This document shows, piece by piece, positions 8,892-19,727 of a DNA stretch of 64,000 nt (position 1 is the first letter of the stretch; each line of letters starts with the position of its first letter). This stretch comes from Mycoavidus cysteinexigens (GTDB lineage Bacteria; Pseudomonadota; Gammaproteobacteria; Burkholderiales; Burkholderiaceae). A program made the position numbers and the translations under genes. The stretch is from positions 2,666,001-2,730,000 of the forward strand of contig NZ_AP018150.1 of assembly GCF_003966915.1 (NCBI RefSeq), given 5' to 3'. The notes beneath the pieces were generated by a model. That model did not search any database. It was not told the DNA's origin and saw only the letters and a program-made list of their open reading frames with translations.

Positions 8892-11800
8892 TCAATGTAG
8901 CTTTTCCTTTTTCAGCGCCGCAACCGCTTGGGCAAAAGCTGAGCCACCCTCTTTGGCGGTATAGTGTATATGTACGATAATGTCGGTGAGCGTTGCCAGC
9001 ATCGCCTGTTGTTCTTTTGAGTCGAAATTAGGGAAAGAGAGCTCCCACTTCGAAATCGCACCGGTCCCTTCGAAAGGCAAGTATCGCTCGTCCCCAAAGT
9101 TCAGAGAAAACAAGCCATTGTCGTCCAGCCCGCTTGACAAAGCAATTTGCTGGCTAGCGCGCAAATTCTCCTTGACATTAAGAACACTGCCACCATTAAG
9201 GCCCTTCAATTGCCTCACCGCGCTTATGTCTGGCGCAATCACCAAGCAATTTGAGGATTGAGTTAATACAGCGCGGACGTTCTGGTAGGGCCCGACTATG
9301 GCTGGTAACGAGACGCTGACCCACATAATGCGGCGCAGGTAATGTCCTGGATAGTCTTCCTCGAATAAAGACTCGTCCAGCTCGAAGGTCACTTTGCCGT
9401 CGCTGCCCTCTCTCTTTTTCCCGTCAGAGTCGATGAGTAGGTTGTCCAGTATTGCAGCCCATTCTTCTTCACCTTTAAGCGCTTTAAGAGAGACGGTTTT
9501 AGTAATTTCTAGTAGCCTCTCATTACGATTCAGATAAGCCGCTTCCATCTTCAAAAGGTTTAACTTGAGCCTTTCGCCCACCATTAGCCCATGATAGGTA
9601 TCTCGCCAGCCGCCCGGCTGAACGAAACGCATGACAAAATCCGCCTGTTCATATTGCCAGCTGGCCTCGGCTGCCAGGCATAAAGACAAAACCGCATCGT
9701 AGGCTTGGCGGTAGACCGCGCATGTTTCGCCAATCAGCCATTCATAAAGAGAAGACTTAGTGAACCGCTTAACAGCCAGAAACTCATACGTCTTTTGCGC
9801 GCATTCCATCGCATAGGCGGACTGTTCTTGCTGTTTTTGGGTCAATTTTGCTTGTGCGTCATGCACAGCAATTTGCTTTTCAATTTGTTCCGCTTCTAGC
9901 TGCGCTTGGTCCCGTGCAAGTTCCCATTCTTGTCTGCGGCGGCGCCATTGCTCAGACAGCTCGGTAGAATCGGCTGTACTTTGCATGATGGTTGATGTAA
10001 ACATTAATCCCATGGCAATCGCTTGCGGGGCGCCTTCCAGCCGATAGCCGCCGTTTGCCAGCCCAAACGTGTTAGGCGGAACCTTTAATATTTCTGCCGC
10101 AGTCAGTGAGGCTGACGAGGCGGCATCTATCACTCGGGCTTGAGTACGCAATTGCAATACGCTTCTCTCAGCGCTTGTGACGTTTTCCTGTATGAGCTTG
10201 TCGTAGAATTTCATCCGCTCATTGGCGACTTCTTGACTTTTGAGCAGGGCCGTTTTACTGGCCATATCCACCGCGATCGCTTGCTCATTCAGATACTTGA
10301 CGAATTGGACCAGATCGTTACACACATCCTTCTGTTGGGATTCGGCGAATTCACTTTGCTCTTTTCTTTCAATAAACGATAACAGAGTAGTGCCAAATTG
10401 CATCAACGTATCGACTGCTTTGCTAGCCATCGCCAGCATGACGTTAAACCGGTAGTGTGGCGTAACGGCAGCCGCCAGGCGGAAATTCCCACCTGCGCCT
10501 GCGCCTTGCGCGAATCGGGCCAGCAGCTCAGAAGGGTCGAGCGGCGCGGCAAATAGCGGAAGAGATAATGCCTTGCCATCGATGGTTCTATTACTTCGCA
10601 GATTAAATAGCCGTGATTCCAGCCGATCCCATAGTTCTACTAATTTTGCATTCATTGGTAAACGAAAATACGCAGAATCTAAAGTGGAGAGTGTGGGATC
10701 CGGCGAGAATTTCGAAAGCGCAAGAGGCTCTGTTTCATAATGAATGACAGGCACATTGTTAGTACCCTTCAACAGTTCTCGTTCAACGCGAACCTGATCA
10801 CGTTGGGCAATGCTGATCTCAAAGTCGCGCAGTGCGATGTTGGATGATCCCGCGAGGGTATTTAGGGTATGCGGTGCCCAGTTGTTCACCAGCTTGACAT
10901 CTGGACGGGGTCCAAGTAGATCCAGCGCTCTTACATACCATAACTTAGCCTCGCCCAGGCTATCTGGGGTTAATTCGCGGTACGCTTGATCGCCTCGATC
11001 GATCAAATTACGAATATAGTGGAAAAATATCGCTTTTCGATAATGGATGGGCTCGCTGCTAGCGATGCCATCTGGATCGACGGGAGCCAGTAGCGCATAG
11101 CTCATCCTCCTTGTTTCGTCCGGATTTAATGGGCGTACCTGCCAATAGTCTGGCCGCCCAGTCTTATCTGCTTTACGGGCAGGGTCGAAGATAAAATTGA
11201 GCCAGTGGTCCGCATCGTCGAATTGCTGCTCGAAGTTAAGGCGGTGAGAAACCAGAAAGGGCAAGTGGAGGAATAATTCCCAAAAGTACAGACCATTGGC
11301 ACCATGAAAGTCCATTTTCCCTGGCAAAGTTTCTTCGCCCATTGGCGGTTCGGCAATCTGCTGACATTCCCATGATAGGAGGTTTTCTAATGCGCGATTG
11401 GCTTTGTCGATCAACTCTTTGACGAATAGGGTGTTCATGCGAATCGGTGAGCGCTTGCCTATGACCTCGCTGTCTTCCGCGCCTGAGCCGGCAAAATCGA
11501 TATATTCGGCGATACCATAGGTTGGGTGTTCGTTGGTACTGATTTTGGGGGAGACAACTGAACCGCTGAGCGACGTTATATATTCCAACTCAATTTTGGC
11601 CAGTTTCTTGGCTTGCCCGTAACTAGTCCATCCGCCATTGATTGTTTCTATCTCCGCAGCTACACCATGGATGAGGTAAAAATCTTTCTGAACCCCTGTT
11701 TGAGATCCTGGCAAAAGGGTTTCGACATTAATTGGCAAAGTATGATCGAAACCGAAATTCGCTGGTAAAGATGACTGATAGCTGCTCGCTTCCAATCGGG

Positions 11801-13724
11801 TGACTTGGCCGTCGGATGGCGTGCTATAGTTTTTCGGGCGGTCAAAAAATGCATAAAATCTTTTTTCTTTTAATGATGCTGACGATGTTATTGAGTTGAT
11901 CCAAAAAGAGCAAGAGGAAGGACTAGACAAAAATGAAAGGAGGAGGTGCCTAGCCGGAATTCCATGGAACAACAGATCCGCCTCAAATTTGTTAATGTAC
12001 TTCCCTTCAAGTGAACACGTTCCTCCAGACTCCGTGGAAGGTACCGAAAGCTTTTTATTAGTATTACTATTTATATCGTCACGAATGAAGTATAGAAGTA
12101 CGGATAGGTCCAAAAAGACCTCGTAGGCCCCCCCGCCTGATGCAAAGTCATCTGTACTTGGCAATAGCTTTGACCCAGAGGTAAGACGGTAGTGATCTGC
12201 CCCAGCGCCGACGGGGATTGACTCAAATATCAAATCAAGCTCTATTTCGGTACCCTTAAGCACAATTTTTTTTAACGACTGGTTAGGTCCAGGTGCAATA
12301 TCAAGGTTAACTGTTTTAACTGTTAATTTTGATGCATTATTATCAAACTGAACATGAGTATTTTTCACCATATCCACGATATTCTTTTGATTGGATTCGA
12401 AATTCCAATCAGAACTGCCAGGATACGGTGAAATGGTCGTAATACTTTTTACCCCAACGTAACGTGTCACGCGATATTGGAACCGCCCTTTATTATCGTG
12501 TGCAAACAACCGGCATATTTTTCGCACATAGGCTTCGGTTGACTCTGGTGTCGTCGGTAGTTCTCCTATAACTTGTCCGCGCTTTGGAAATACCGGCTCT
12601 ATATTAAAGTTAGGATCCAGGCGAATATTATGGAGTAAAGAATATATGTCCTTTGATCCATCCGACGCCATGCCCGCCTGATACCCCCCATATATCCCCA
12701 GAAACAATTTATTCGGTTGAGTGGATGAATCATAAAAGGCAAAGCTATCCAGTTCAAGTGAGGCGCCAGCAGCTGCAGATAGTGCTGCCGCCGATGCATC
12801 AATATAAGTCTCTGGAACACTCCAGCTATCATCATACTTTTTATAGATCAAATTCAGTCGAAATTGCGATTTTGGCCATTTTGTGAATTTTCCATCTGCG
12901 TCCCGATAGGGTTTGTCTTCTCCAAGCGGAATCCAGTCCGCCCAAATAACATAAAGGCGGTTATTAAAATAGACGGGCCGGATGGTTCTTTCGACTGTGC
13001 TTTCAGAAACCGGGATATCAATTTTCTTCCAGTCCGACCATGCACCTGGGTTGATCATGTCTTTTTGAGGGCCGCCTGTCCCCTCCTGATAAGGGCGATC
13101 CGCCATATTGACGGTACGCCAGTAATAGGTATTTTCCGCACGAGATTTGCCAACGAAATAATATGTGCCGCTTTTAAAATCATCAGTGGTGATATAGCCA
13201 TTGATGACCGAGAGGTTAGCCACCTCTTCAAATTGCGCGAGATAGGCCAGCACAGCATTTTGCACGGTATCAACGTGAATTTTGTTTTGGTTAAGCGCTT
13301 GCTCTAGCTTGGCAAAATAGGAAGATTTCTTGAGCCGGAGGTTAGGATTAATATAAACTTCCGGGTAATAAGCCAATTGTTGGCTAGCTGCCCATATCGG
13401 ATATTGGCTTTTCTGGTCCCGCCACTGCGCCACCTCATGCGCTTCAGGGCCTTTGGTCTCGTAACCAGGCTCCATTCCCATCAAAATACCATTGATATAT
13501 TGCTGGACGCTGCTAATGGCGGAAGCGACCGGGCTGGTTTGCACGGCCTGCGTCACTTGTGTATCGATCAGCAAAAATTCATATAAATCGTTGGCGGTTT
13601 TAAGTCGCCCTTGCAGATCGAGATCCGCAAGGGGCTGGTGATTCTTGACAACGTCATTCAAATAGTACGCGACTAGCGCATCGCGCAGCGATTCGTTCAA
13701 ACGGCCTTCTATCGATTGAGTCAT
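8892..13724 (-). CDS. TcA subunit, C-terminal part (TccB/TcaB-like)
   Basis: 1610 residues from the ATG at 13724 (MTQSIEGRLNESLRDALVAY), chosen because AAGGA lies just upstream; an in-frame ATG at 13775 would add 17 residues of poor fit. The N-terminal ALVAYYLNDVV region and the neuraminidase-like region (YYWRTVNMADRPYQ, RPVYFNNRLYVIWADW) are typical of TcA proteins. Residues 1150-1400 are long helices (KQQEQSAYAMECAQKTYEFL and neighbours) that would form the central channel. The C-terminus (LFEEDYPGHYLRRIMWVSVSLPA and on, GLFSLNFGDERYLPFEGTGA) is the TcB-binding domain. In Photorhabdus the tcaA/tcaB and tccA/tccB pairs split one TcA over two genes; the same arrangement is seen here with the gene at 13798-17232. 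TcA forms the pentameric receptor-binding pore that injects the TcC toxin. Confidence 0.9.
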   Translation of the reverse strand: MTQSIEGRLNESLRDALVAYYLNDVVKNHQPLADLDLQGRLKTANDLYEFLLIDTQVTQAVQTSPVASAISSVQQYINGILMGMEPGYETKGPEAHEVAQWRDQKSQYPIWAASQQLAYYPEVYINPNLRLKKSSYFAKLEQALNQNKIHVDTVQNAVLAYLAQFEEVANLSVINGYITTDDFKSGTYYFVGKSRAENTYYWRTVNMADRPYQEGTGGPQKDMINPGAWSDWKKIDIPVSESTVERTIRPVYFNNRLYVIWADWIPLGEDKPYRDADGKFTKWPKSQFRLNLIYKKYDDSWSVPETYIDASAAALSAAAGASLELDSFAFYDSSTQPNKLFLGIYGGYQAGMASDGSKDIYSLLHNIRLDPNFNIEPVFPKRGQVIGELPTTPESTEAYVRKICRLFAHDNKGRFQYRVTRYVGVKSITTISPYPGSSDWNFESNQKNIVDMVKNTHVQFDNNASKLTVKTVNLDIAPGPNQSLKKIVLKGTEIELDLIFESIPVGAGADHYRLTSGSKLLPSTDDFASGGGAYEVFLDLSVLLYFIRDDINSNTNKKLSVPSTESGGTCSLEGKYINKFEADLLFHGIPARHLLLSFLSSPSSCSFWINSITSSASLKEKRFYAFFDRPKNYSTPSDGQVTRLEASSYQSSLPANFGFDHTLPINVETLLPGSQTGVQKDFYLIHGVAAEIETINGGWTSYGQAKKLAKIELEYITSLSGSVVSPKISTNEHPTYGIAEYIDFAGSGAEDSEVIGKRSPIRMNTLFVKELIDKANRALENLLSWECQQIAEPPMGEETLPGKMDFHGANGLYFWELFLHLPFLVSHRLNFEQQFDDADHWLNFIFDPARKADKTGRPDYWQVRPLNPDETRRMSYALLAPVDPDGIASSEPIHYRKAIFFHYIRNLIDRGDQAYRELTPDSLGEAKLWYVRALDLLGPRPDVKLVNNWAPHTLNTLAGSSNIALRDFEISIAQRDQVRVERELLKGTNNVPVIHYETEPLALSKFSPDPTLSTLDSAYFRLPMNAKLVELWDRLESRLFNLRSNRTIDGKALSLPLFAAPLDPSELLARFAQGAGAGGNFRLAAAVTPHYRFNVMLAMASKAVDTLMQFGTTLLSFIERKEQSEFAESQQKDVCNDLVQFVKYLNEQAIAVDMASKTALLKSQEVANERMKFYDKLIQENVTSAERSVLQLRTQARVIDAASSASLTAAEILKVPPNTFGLANGGYRLEGAPQAIAMGLMFTSTIMQSTADSTELSEQWRRRRQEWELARDQAQLEAEQIEKQIAVHDAQAKLTQKQQEQSAYAMECAQKTYEFLAVKRFTKSSLYEWLIGETCAVYRQAYDAVLSLCLAAEASWQYEQADFVMRFVQPGGWRDTYHGLMVGERLKLNLLKMEAAYLNRNERLLEITKTVSLKALKGEEEWAAILDNLLIDSDGKKREGSDGKVTFELDESLFEEDYPGHYLRRIMWVSVSLPAIVGPYQNVRAVLTQSSNCLVIAPDISAVRQLKGLNGGSVLNVKENLRASQQIALSSGLDDNGLFSLNFGDERYLPFEGTGAISKWELSFPNFDSKEQQAMLATLTDIIVHIHYTAKEGGSAFAQAVAALKKEKLH

Positions 13725-13797
13725 GAGCTTATCCTTAATTTTAAGCAATGGAGGCAGTGAGCGCTCCGATGTCATTCACGCTAATTTGGCAGTCCGA

Positions 13798-16700
13798 CTA
13801 AGTTTGAGCCGATTGACTAGCACGTACCGCGGCCATCATTGCTTCTCCTGCCTGTTTCCACTCAAGTTCGCTGCTATTTGCCGTCAATGCAGCGGCTTGT
13901 TGTAAGGCGCGTACCGACAGTCCGGTTTGTTGCGATAAATCATGAAGCCGTCGTACCCAGTCAACCTGCTGCAGGGTACGGGCGATACCATCTGGTAGAT
14001 CTTTAGTTGCCAACGTCACCTCGTCTGTTGTCCACACGAGCAAACGCGCTAGCGTGGCAGCGCTGGCGGCGGCTTGCTGGGCAGTTTTTTTGTTTGCTTT
14101 GACAGCGAGGTTGGCTGTTTGAAAATAACTGAGCACCTCATCCTCTGCTGCGCCTGTGCGTTCCCACCATGATTGATACCGGTTAAGGAGGTATAGGCAG
14201 GCAAACGAAAGCGTTAGCGTTTTTTCCGGTATCCCCAGCCATTTGGGTTTGACCAGCAGCATTCTTAATAGGGCAGCGCTCAACTTCTGTTGTGTGGTGG
14301 CTTCAGCATGCCGCGCAATGCAATATAGCTGCGCTATATAGGCTTCAGAGATGTCTTCCGGCGCCAGCGCGGCTGAGTTCTCACCCACCTCAGCCAAGGT
14401 CTTCGTGAGCAAATCATGAACGCTGCTGCCGGCCCATCGCAAGACCAGCGCAGTTCGGTCGTAAGCTAATCCTAGAGACTTATTAAGTACAGCGGCGACT
14501 AGGTTTTCTTGAGAGGCTTGTGCTTCTCCAATCAGCTGTACAAAAATAGGCACAATAGCCTCTATTACCTCCGGAGTTTGTTTGTGTGCCGTGAGTGCAT
14601 TTTTGATACACTGACTCAGCGCACTTTGCGATGAAGCATCCAATTCAAGCGGGAGCGGCATTACTAAGCCCTCGCCATCTATCACGGTTTCGAGTACTAC
14701 CAGCCAATCCAGTGCGGGCAAATCGGGGCGAGTAAACAAGTGTTGAGTAACACGGACCTGAGATATGCCCATGTGTAACTCTTGGATCAAGCCAATAAGA
14801 TTTGGCGTTGCTGTCATTGATGGCACGTCATAACCGAGCAGTTTGCGCACGGACGGTACGGTGAGTTTAGCTTCTTTAAGCCAGCGCACGGCCCAATCGA
14901 GTTCCATCAAGATATCGAGAATGTCTTTGTGCCAGGGCTCTTTTTGCTGCTCCGCATTAAGATTATTTAGCTCCACCTTGGCAACCATCTTAATATAGTT
15001 CGGTCCTCCAAGCAGATCCAATAAAGCACTTCCCTCCTCGGCGGATAGTCCAAACAGCTTAGGTATGGCCGTTTGGCGATAAAGGGATGAAAGGGTATCT
15101 AGATCGCGTTTAAGTCCGCTATACTCCGTGCAAGTCTGCTGCGCGAGACGACCATAAGATTCTTGCGTAGCTTGCAGACCCAATGCTGCGCAAATTTTTT
15201 GGATGGTGGGTTGCGATGTCTCATGATTGGGATCTGGCTCAAAAGAACCTTGATCCAGAATTAAAGGGGTTTCGAAGAGAACCGGGCTATTGAACACACG
15301 ATCGAATAACGGCTTGTTCTCGCCGGCAGAGTAGGGTGAGATATGATGCAAAAAAGCGGCAAATATATCGGGAGCCACTTTATAGTGCTGGTTCAAATAG
15401 CGGAAAACGCCAAGGGCGCGTAGCGTATTGGCGTTGGGCTTGAAGGCTAGGTTTCGCTGCCCTTCCGCTCTGCAGGCGGCGATAATCAAACAGTCTATTT
15501 GCTCGAAGGGAAGCTGTAACCATTTTTGTAGCCGGATCATACGCTGCAATCTGTCGAAGCGATCGAGCGACGTATTGGTCAGAGACCATAAAGGTACCTT
15601 TGCTGTGCGGAGATTTACCAGTCCTAAAGCCGGAGATAGGCCGGCATTGACATATACTGCCCCATAATGATAGGACGCAGGAAAAGGCGCTCGTTCCTTC
15701 GCATAAAGACCATTCACTGGGGGACAATTCGGCGACACCGTCGGTGCATTTTGGCCAAACGCCATGAGTTGATCGACCTCATCCATAGTGAGGCCAGTTT
15801 TTTCCAGAAATAAGGGTAAAGATGCTAAATTGGTTACTTCGTAATTCGTGGGCTCGGTGTCATAGTGGTCTTTGAAGAAGTTACTTCCTTCTTCTGTGAG
15901 ATAGAAACTATATGGATCGCCTGGATTGAGCACTAAGGTGTAACTTGACTCAGCAGCGTTCGCAACGTGCCCTCTAATCCAGAATTTTCCAATAAACGAA
16001 GATGTAATATTTTCAAGTGTATCTTCAGAATGGCCCTTGAACTGAGGGATCCTTAGGTGAGGCCCGCTTTCAGTAAGCGCCGTGCTATTCATGGCTCGAC
16101 TTTTAGTTTTATCAGAGTGATATCCTAACAGGCGATACGATGTCTCTGCATTCAACCCTGAGAGGTCCTCTAATGTTATCTCTGCTCCGGAAATTGAATC
16201 GCTGGAAGTCGTTGTATCGGGCCCAGTCGCTCCAGCCTGTGGAGGAACAATATAGGCTAAGCTTTCAGCGTTATTCCAAGGCATCAGTGATGCCGTATCA
16301 TGATCCCCCCAAACCTTATCGTGAATATCGGACCAAGTAAGATAATACGTTGTAAATAGACTCGGTTGTATGAATAGCTTTTGCTGCTCGGGCCCTAATT
16401 CGCTGAGCATTATCTGAGCGTGGAGAGTGCTGATGTTGGGGTATGTCATGCTCGGAACCAGAGGCAAATCGAATCGAGCCCGGTAGTTCAGTGCGCCCAG
16501 CTGGATCTTCTTATTCTCCAATCCCAAGGTCACTTGATGATGTGGATAATTATAAGGAAACAGAAACGGAAAGCGCTTGGCAGCAAGCATAGCATAAATC
16601 GACTTATCTTTATCTTCAGTCGTATCTAGGTAGGCTTTGATCCCGTCCGCTACGACTTTATTGGCCAGTTGTAGTGCCGGAATAGGCTGATGGGTGCTTT

Positions 16701-17232
16701 GATGGTCGATCAATAAGCCGGGCAGATCAGGCCGGCGCACATCCAGCCGAATACGGTTGTCGCCAACGGCTTCATCTTCCCGCTTCTTCGCCCATCGGTA
16801 AATATCGGTTAAATAGAATACCGGCGAGTCAATCGCCTCTAGCGCGCCTACTTTGCAAAAAGTATCCCAGTTTTCTTTAAATAAGTTCGCATAGGTCGGG
16901 CCGACCTCAACTAACCCCCTCACTCCGCTACGTTGTCCAAGTGCTGGCATATGATCAGAAGACAATTGCTGCTCACGGAAAAGGCGCGCAATTTGTATGG
17001 CATAGCACATCGCGTTGTCGTAGGCGAGTTCCGCATCGCCCTCCCAGGCTTCGCGCAGTTTGGCAACGAACAGCGATTTGGGTTGACGAATAATGTCAAA
17101 GACTGAGTGATAGTCCTGCTCGGCCATAATGGCCGCAAAATCGGATCGCGCATCAGCCACAGCAGATGTGGAGTCGGCGGACTGGGCAGCTAACTTGGCT
17201 AGCAAAGGACTACTTTTTTTGTTTTCCATCAT
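13798..17232 (-). CDS. TcA subunit, N-terminal part (TccA/TcaA-like, VRP1 family)
   Basis: 1144 residues, starting MMENKKSSPLLAKLAAQ with GGGA upstream. It matches the N-terminal half of TcA toxins and the Salmonella virulence-plasmid 28 kDa A protein (VRP1) family: a FDIIRQPKSLFVAKL block near the N-terminus, then a VGPTYANLFKENWDTFCKVGALEAIDSPVFYLTDIYRWA region (residues about 110-150) and the QLALGALNYRARFDLPLVP-type shell segments. Photorhabdus TcaA and TccA are about 965-1095 residues, close to this. It heads the Tc operon; the next gene (the TccB-like half) starts 73 bases downstream. Together the two would make one TcA chain's worth of shell, receptor-binding and channel. No transporter or chitinase gene follows in the window, so the release route is unknown. 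Confidence 0.88.
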   Translation of the reverse strand: MMENKKSSPLLAKLAAQSADSTSAVADARSDFAAIMAEQDYHSVFDIIRQPKSLFVAKLREAWEGDAELAYDNAMCYAIQIARLFREQQLSSDHMPALGQRSGVRGLVEVGPTYANLFKENWDTFCKVGALEAIDSPVFYLTDIYRWAKKREDEAVGDNRIRLDVRRPDLPGLLIDHQSTHQPIPALQLANKVVADGIKAYLDTTEDKDKSIYAMLAAKRFPFLFPYNYPHHQVTLGLENKKIQLGALNYRARFDLPLVPSMTYPNISTLHAQIMLSELGPEQQKLFIQPSLFTTYYLTWSDIHDKVWGDHDTASLMPWNNAESLAYIVPPQAGATGPDTTTSSDSISGAEITLEDLSGLNAETSYRLLGYHSDKTKSRAMNSTALTESGPHLRIPQFKGHSEDTLENITSSFIGKFWIRGHVANAAESSYTLVLNPGDPYSFYLTEEGSNFFKDHYDTEPTNYEVTNLASLPLFLEKTGLTMDEVDQLMAFGQNAPTVSPNCPPVNGLYAKERAPFPASYHYGAVYVNAGLSPALGLVNLRTAKVPLWSLTNTSLDRFDRLQRMIRLQKWLQLPFEQIDCLIIAACRAEGQRNLAFKPNANTLRALGVFRYLNQHYKVAPDIFAAFLHHISPYSAGENKPLFDRVFNSPVLFETPLILDQGSFEPDPNHETSQPTIQKICAALGLQATQESYGRLAQQTCTEYSGLKRDLDTLSSLYRQTAIPKLFGLSAEEGSALLDLLGGPNYIKMVAKVELNNLNAEQQKEPWHKDILDILMELDWAVRWLKEAKLTVPSVRKLLGYDVPSMTATPNLIGLIQELHMGISQVRVTQHLFTRPDLPALDWLVVLETVIDGEGLVMPLPLELDASSQSALSQCIKNALTAHKQTPEVIEAIVPIFVQLIGEAQASQENLVAAVLNKSLGLAYDRTALVLRWAGSSVHDLLTKTLAEVGENSAALAPEDISEAYIAQLYCIARHAEATTQQKLSAALLRMLLVKPKWLGIPEKTLTLSFACLYLLNRYQSWWERTGAAEDEVLSYFQTANLAVKANKKTAQQAAASAATLARLLVWTTDEVTLATKDLPDGIARTLQQVDWVRRLHDLSQQTGLSVRALQQAAALTANSSELEWKQAGEAMMAAVRASQSAQT

Positions 17233-18430
17233 ATATTTCCCGTTTCAGACAAAAGTGAGTAAATACTCCCGCTTAACACTACGGCGCAGGCCTTGCTATC
17301 GATCCATCCACATGATGAGTCTGCGCAAACTTTGATGCAATAAAGCTACTTCTGAGTCTTTTGCGTGCTTTTATGTCATAGCCTCGTCACATGCGCGGTC
17401 TTATTGGGTTTTGTCAGCTTCAAGACTGACTTCGAATGTAATTTTCTATGGCTCGCATCCGTCATATAAGTTAGGTATGAGCCAACTTGTTTTTTTACCT
17501 TCGCTTTATTTTCATATGCCCATCTCCAATGCGTATGATGACCTTGGACCCGGCGAACACCTCTGTCTTCCCATCCGGTGGGCGTCATCATCACGTGCGA
17601 TAGCGGCGATCAACGCCCATGCGCCAGACGAGCTTTCACCCGGCACAAACTATCCGCCTATTGACTCATGACAGCCTTGATATAGCTAAGGAACCCTCCC
17701 CACCTGATGCGTTTCCAGCTGCTTCGCCGCTTTTACTTCTATTTTCAACGCTCTTCAAAAACCCTCTACAAATCCCACCTACTGCCAGCGTTGCTTCTTG
17801 ATGTACGAATTGCTGCAACGCAAAATGTGATCGTAGCCTTAACTGCTCCTGCTCACCAATACTTATTATGATTTTTCATGACTCAGTTCCGTTCGGGCTG
17901 CTACGATCAAAACGCTTTCTCGCCCGCCCAAAACCATCGAATCAAGCTGATTAAATGTAGAGGAATAATTCTACATTTACAAGAAATTTTTTCTAATTTT
18001 TGTAAAAAAGTAAAAAACAATGAGCGAAATATGGGATGAACGCGTATCCAATATCCTTAAAATCCAATGCTTTAAGTTATCGACCGAGCTTTTTTCCTGC
18101 GCGCTACTATGCGTACCCTGCATCAGGTTTATCACAGACAAAAATCCAAAGCGTCGGTCAAGGCGCCCGTCATCCAGTTTTTTTCAGGCCTCTTGGGACG
18201 TCATCCGCTGAATTTCGAGAGGCAAAAATCAGCCCTTGGCCTTGTTTGTTAATTCGTACTATCCAACTTGCATTTGCTCGACCCAAGCCCATAAAAAAAC
18301 GGACAACACCCTGTAGATCCCTTTGTATCCACACACGCTTTTCTTCCGTGCCCAATCCGATTTTTCGTCCCGTCATAGCCCAATTTAGAGGATTAAATCT
18401 AAACGTCACTCATGATAACTAGTAATATCA
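17233..18430. other. Gene-free stretch upstream of the Tc operon
   Basis: About 1.2 kb with no reading frame I recognise on either strand; open frames are short and unlike any family. The operon promoter should lie in the first few hundred bases, but I cannot point to a convincing -35/-10 pair. The stretch changes from mixed composition to AT-rich toward 17960-18020. Confidence 0.4.
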
Positions 18431-18435
18431 ACAGT

Positions 18436-18500
18436 GCGTATTTCAACCCATCGTGACCGGTGATTTCAAAATTATCGTGACCGATTTCAGGTAAAATTTT
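18436..18500. mobile_element. Possible IS21-like terminal repeats (relic)
   Basis: Two copies of an ATCGTGACCG...TTTC motif lie 20 bases apart (CATCGTGACCGGTGATTTC, then TTATCGTGACCGATTTC). IS21-family ends often carry several such repeats. No istA or istB follows, so at most this is a stranded end. Confidence 0.35.
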
Positions 18501-18589
18501 TGAAATCGGAAAGCTAGAAATGATCAGCGATTTGATAAGGCTGCAGGGAAGCGAAGGTAATTTGAACGACCCAGTATCGTGATGCGCTC

Positions 18590-18897
18590 TTTAGGTATTG
18601 CGATGCCAAGTCGACGAATATACTTGGACATAGAGAACATAGGCTGTCTGTGTATCTAGTTAGACATTAGAAAAGCGAAAAATCCTATGTTCAATATAGT
18701 TTCCGGGCATTCTTTAGATTTCTCTGGAAGTCAAAAAACTACAATACAAAAGCTAGAGAAGTGGCGAAAAACCATATGAATTCTAGGGATTCATGTTTTT
18801 ATTTTTCCATTTGGACATAAACTTGGACATATCAGGGGCATGTCACTCCTGTTTTGACATCGTCGCAGAACTCGAACGCTCGACCTACGGATTAAAA
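18590..18897. other. Relic attachment site: integrase arm-type repeats plus tRNA-Lys fragment
   Basis: The stretch contains several copies of CTTGGACAT or close variants (around 18624, 18812 and 18825), a motif also repeated in front of the intact integrase gene at 43834-43990, and a further shared block (GTGTATCTA...GACAT). It ends at 18872-18897 with about 25 bases identical to the T arm and anticodon stem of the tRNA-Lys gene at 53580-53655, in the same orientation. Tyrosine integrases of this kind use a tRNA 3' part as crossover site, so this reads as the far-end att site of an old element. No integrase frame survives next to it. Confidence 0.55.
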
Positions 18898-19727
18898 GTA
18901 ATCGGATAATCTATTCTGGAAAATGCCTAACTCTTCTAAAAAGGTCTGTTTATAAGGGATTTCGCTGAGTAATGCATTACTTGGTATTCTATGTAATTCT
19001 TAATTTTTGTGTAATTTTCTAGGCACGATTACACAGAAACTACACAAACTTTTTAAAGTGAATGAGAAGTTAAAATCAAAATGACCTGTAATTTGGCAAC
19101 TCTCATCCTACAGTCACTTATTTCTTCACAGTTATAAGAAAAAGCTATGTGGCTGAAGCCTCGATTGTATTTTCTTGAGAAGGTATTGTTCTGCCTTGTT
19201 CCAACATAAAAAGTAAAAGTTCGGTTTCGCTCTTATCAGAGATCTACGCTGGCTTGTCTTAATCGGCGCGAGGGCTAGATCGCAGCTAATATGTGGTTGT
19301 CCTTACTTTAGCGACTCGTCTAGGAGGAGCGCTCACTACGCCGCAATTATCTTACTAGTGCTGATTTCGTAGAGATCGGGGAAAGACTTGTCTATATCAT
19401 TGATGATCGCGCGTGGCGTGCAGGCTGTTTAACAGCCCGCCACTGAATCGGAGCAACGATGAAATCCGGAGTATTAACCTTGTTAGCAAGCGAAAGTGCA
19501 TTCATGAGAATAGCAGTTATTATGAGTGCGTTTTCCAGAAAAACCCCAAAAAAAGCACTTTTTTCGCTCTTGTCAGGAGCCGACTCAGGCGGGCGGCTTA
19601 TCGGCGCACGCGCGTGCATGAATCGCTATTGAACGCCTCTGTGCCGTGCTTCAAAAGAGAAATTTCGCTTAGGGGCGCTCAAAAATCGTCCCTCCACGTT
19701 GAAAAATCACATTTTGGAAAGTAAGCG
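18898..19727. other. Gene-free stretch with an integrase-tail-like repeat
   Basis: No supported gene. At about 19021-19048 the sequence GGCACGATTACACA..AA..TACACAAA is shared with 53511-53537, just downstream of an integrase C-terminal remnant beside tRNA-Lys. It therefore probably marks another decayed end of the same class of element. The remaining open frames (for example near 19413-19724) match nothing I know. Confidence 0.35.

Noticed and set aside
18020..18422. Overlapping frames of 60-130 codons on both strands
   Set aside because: No recognisable motif, no convincing ribosome binding site, and the two strands are open equally; treated as non-coding.
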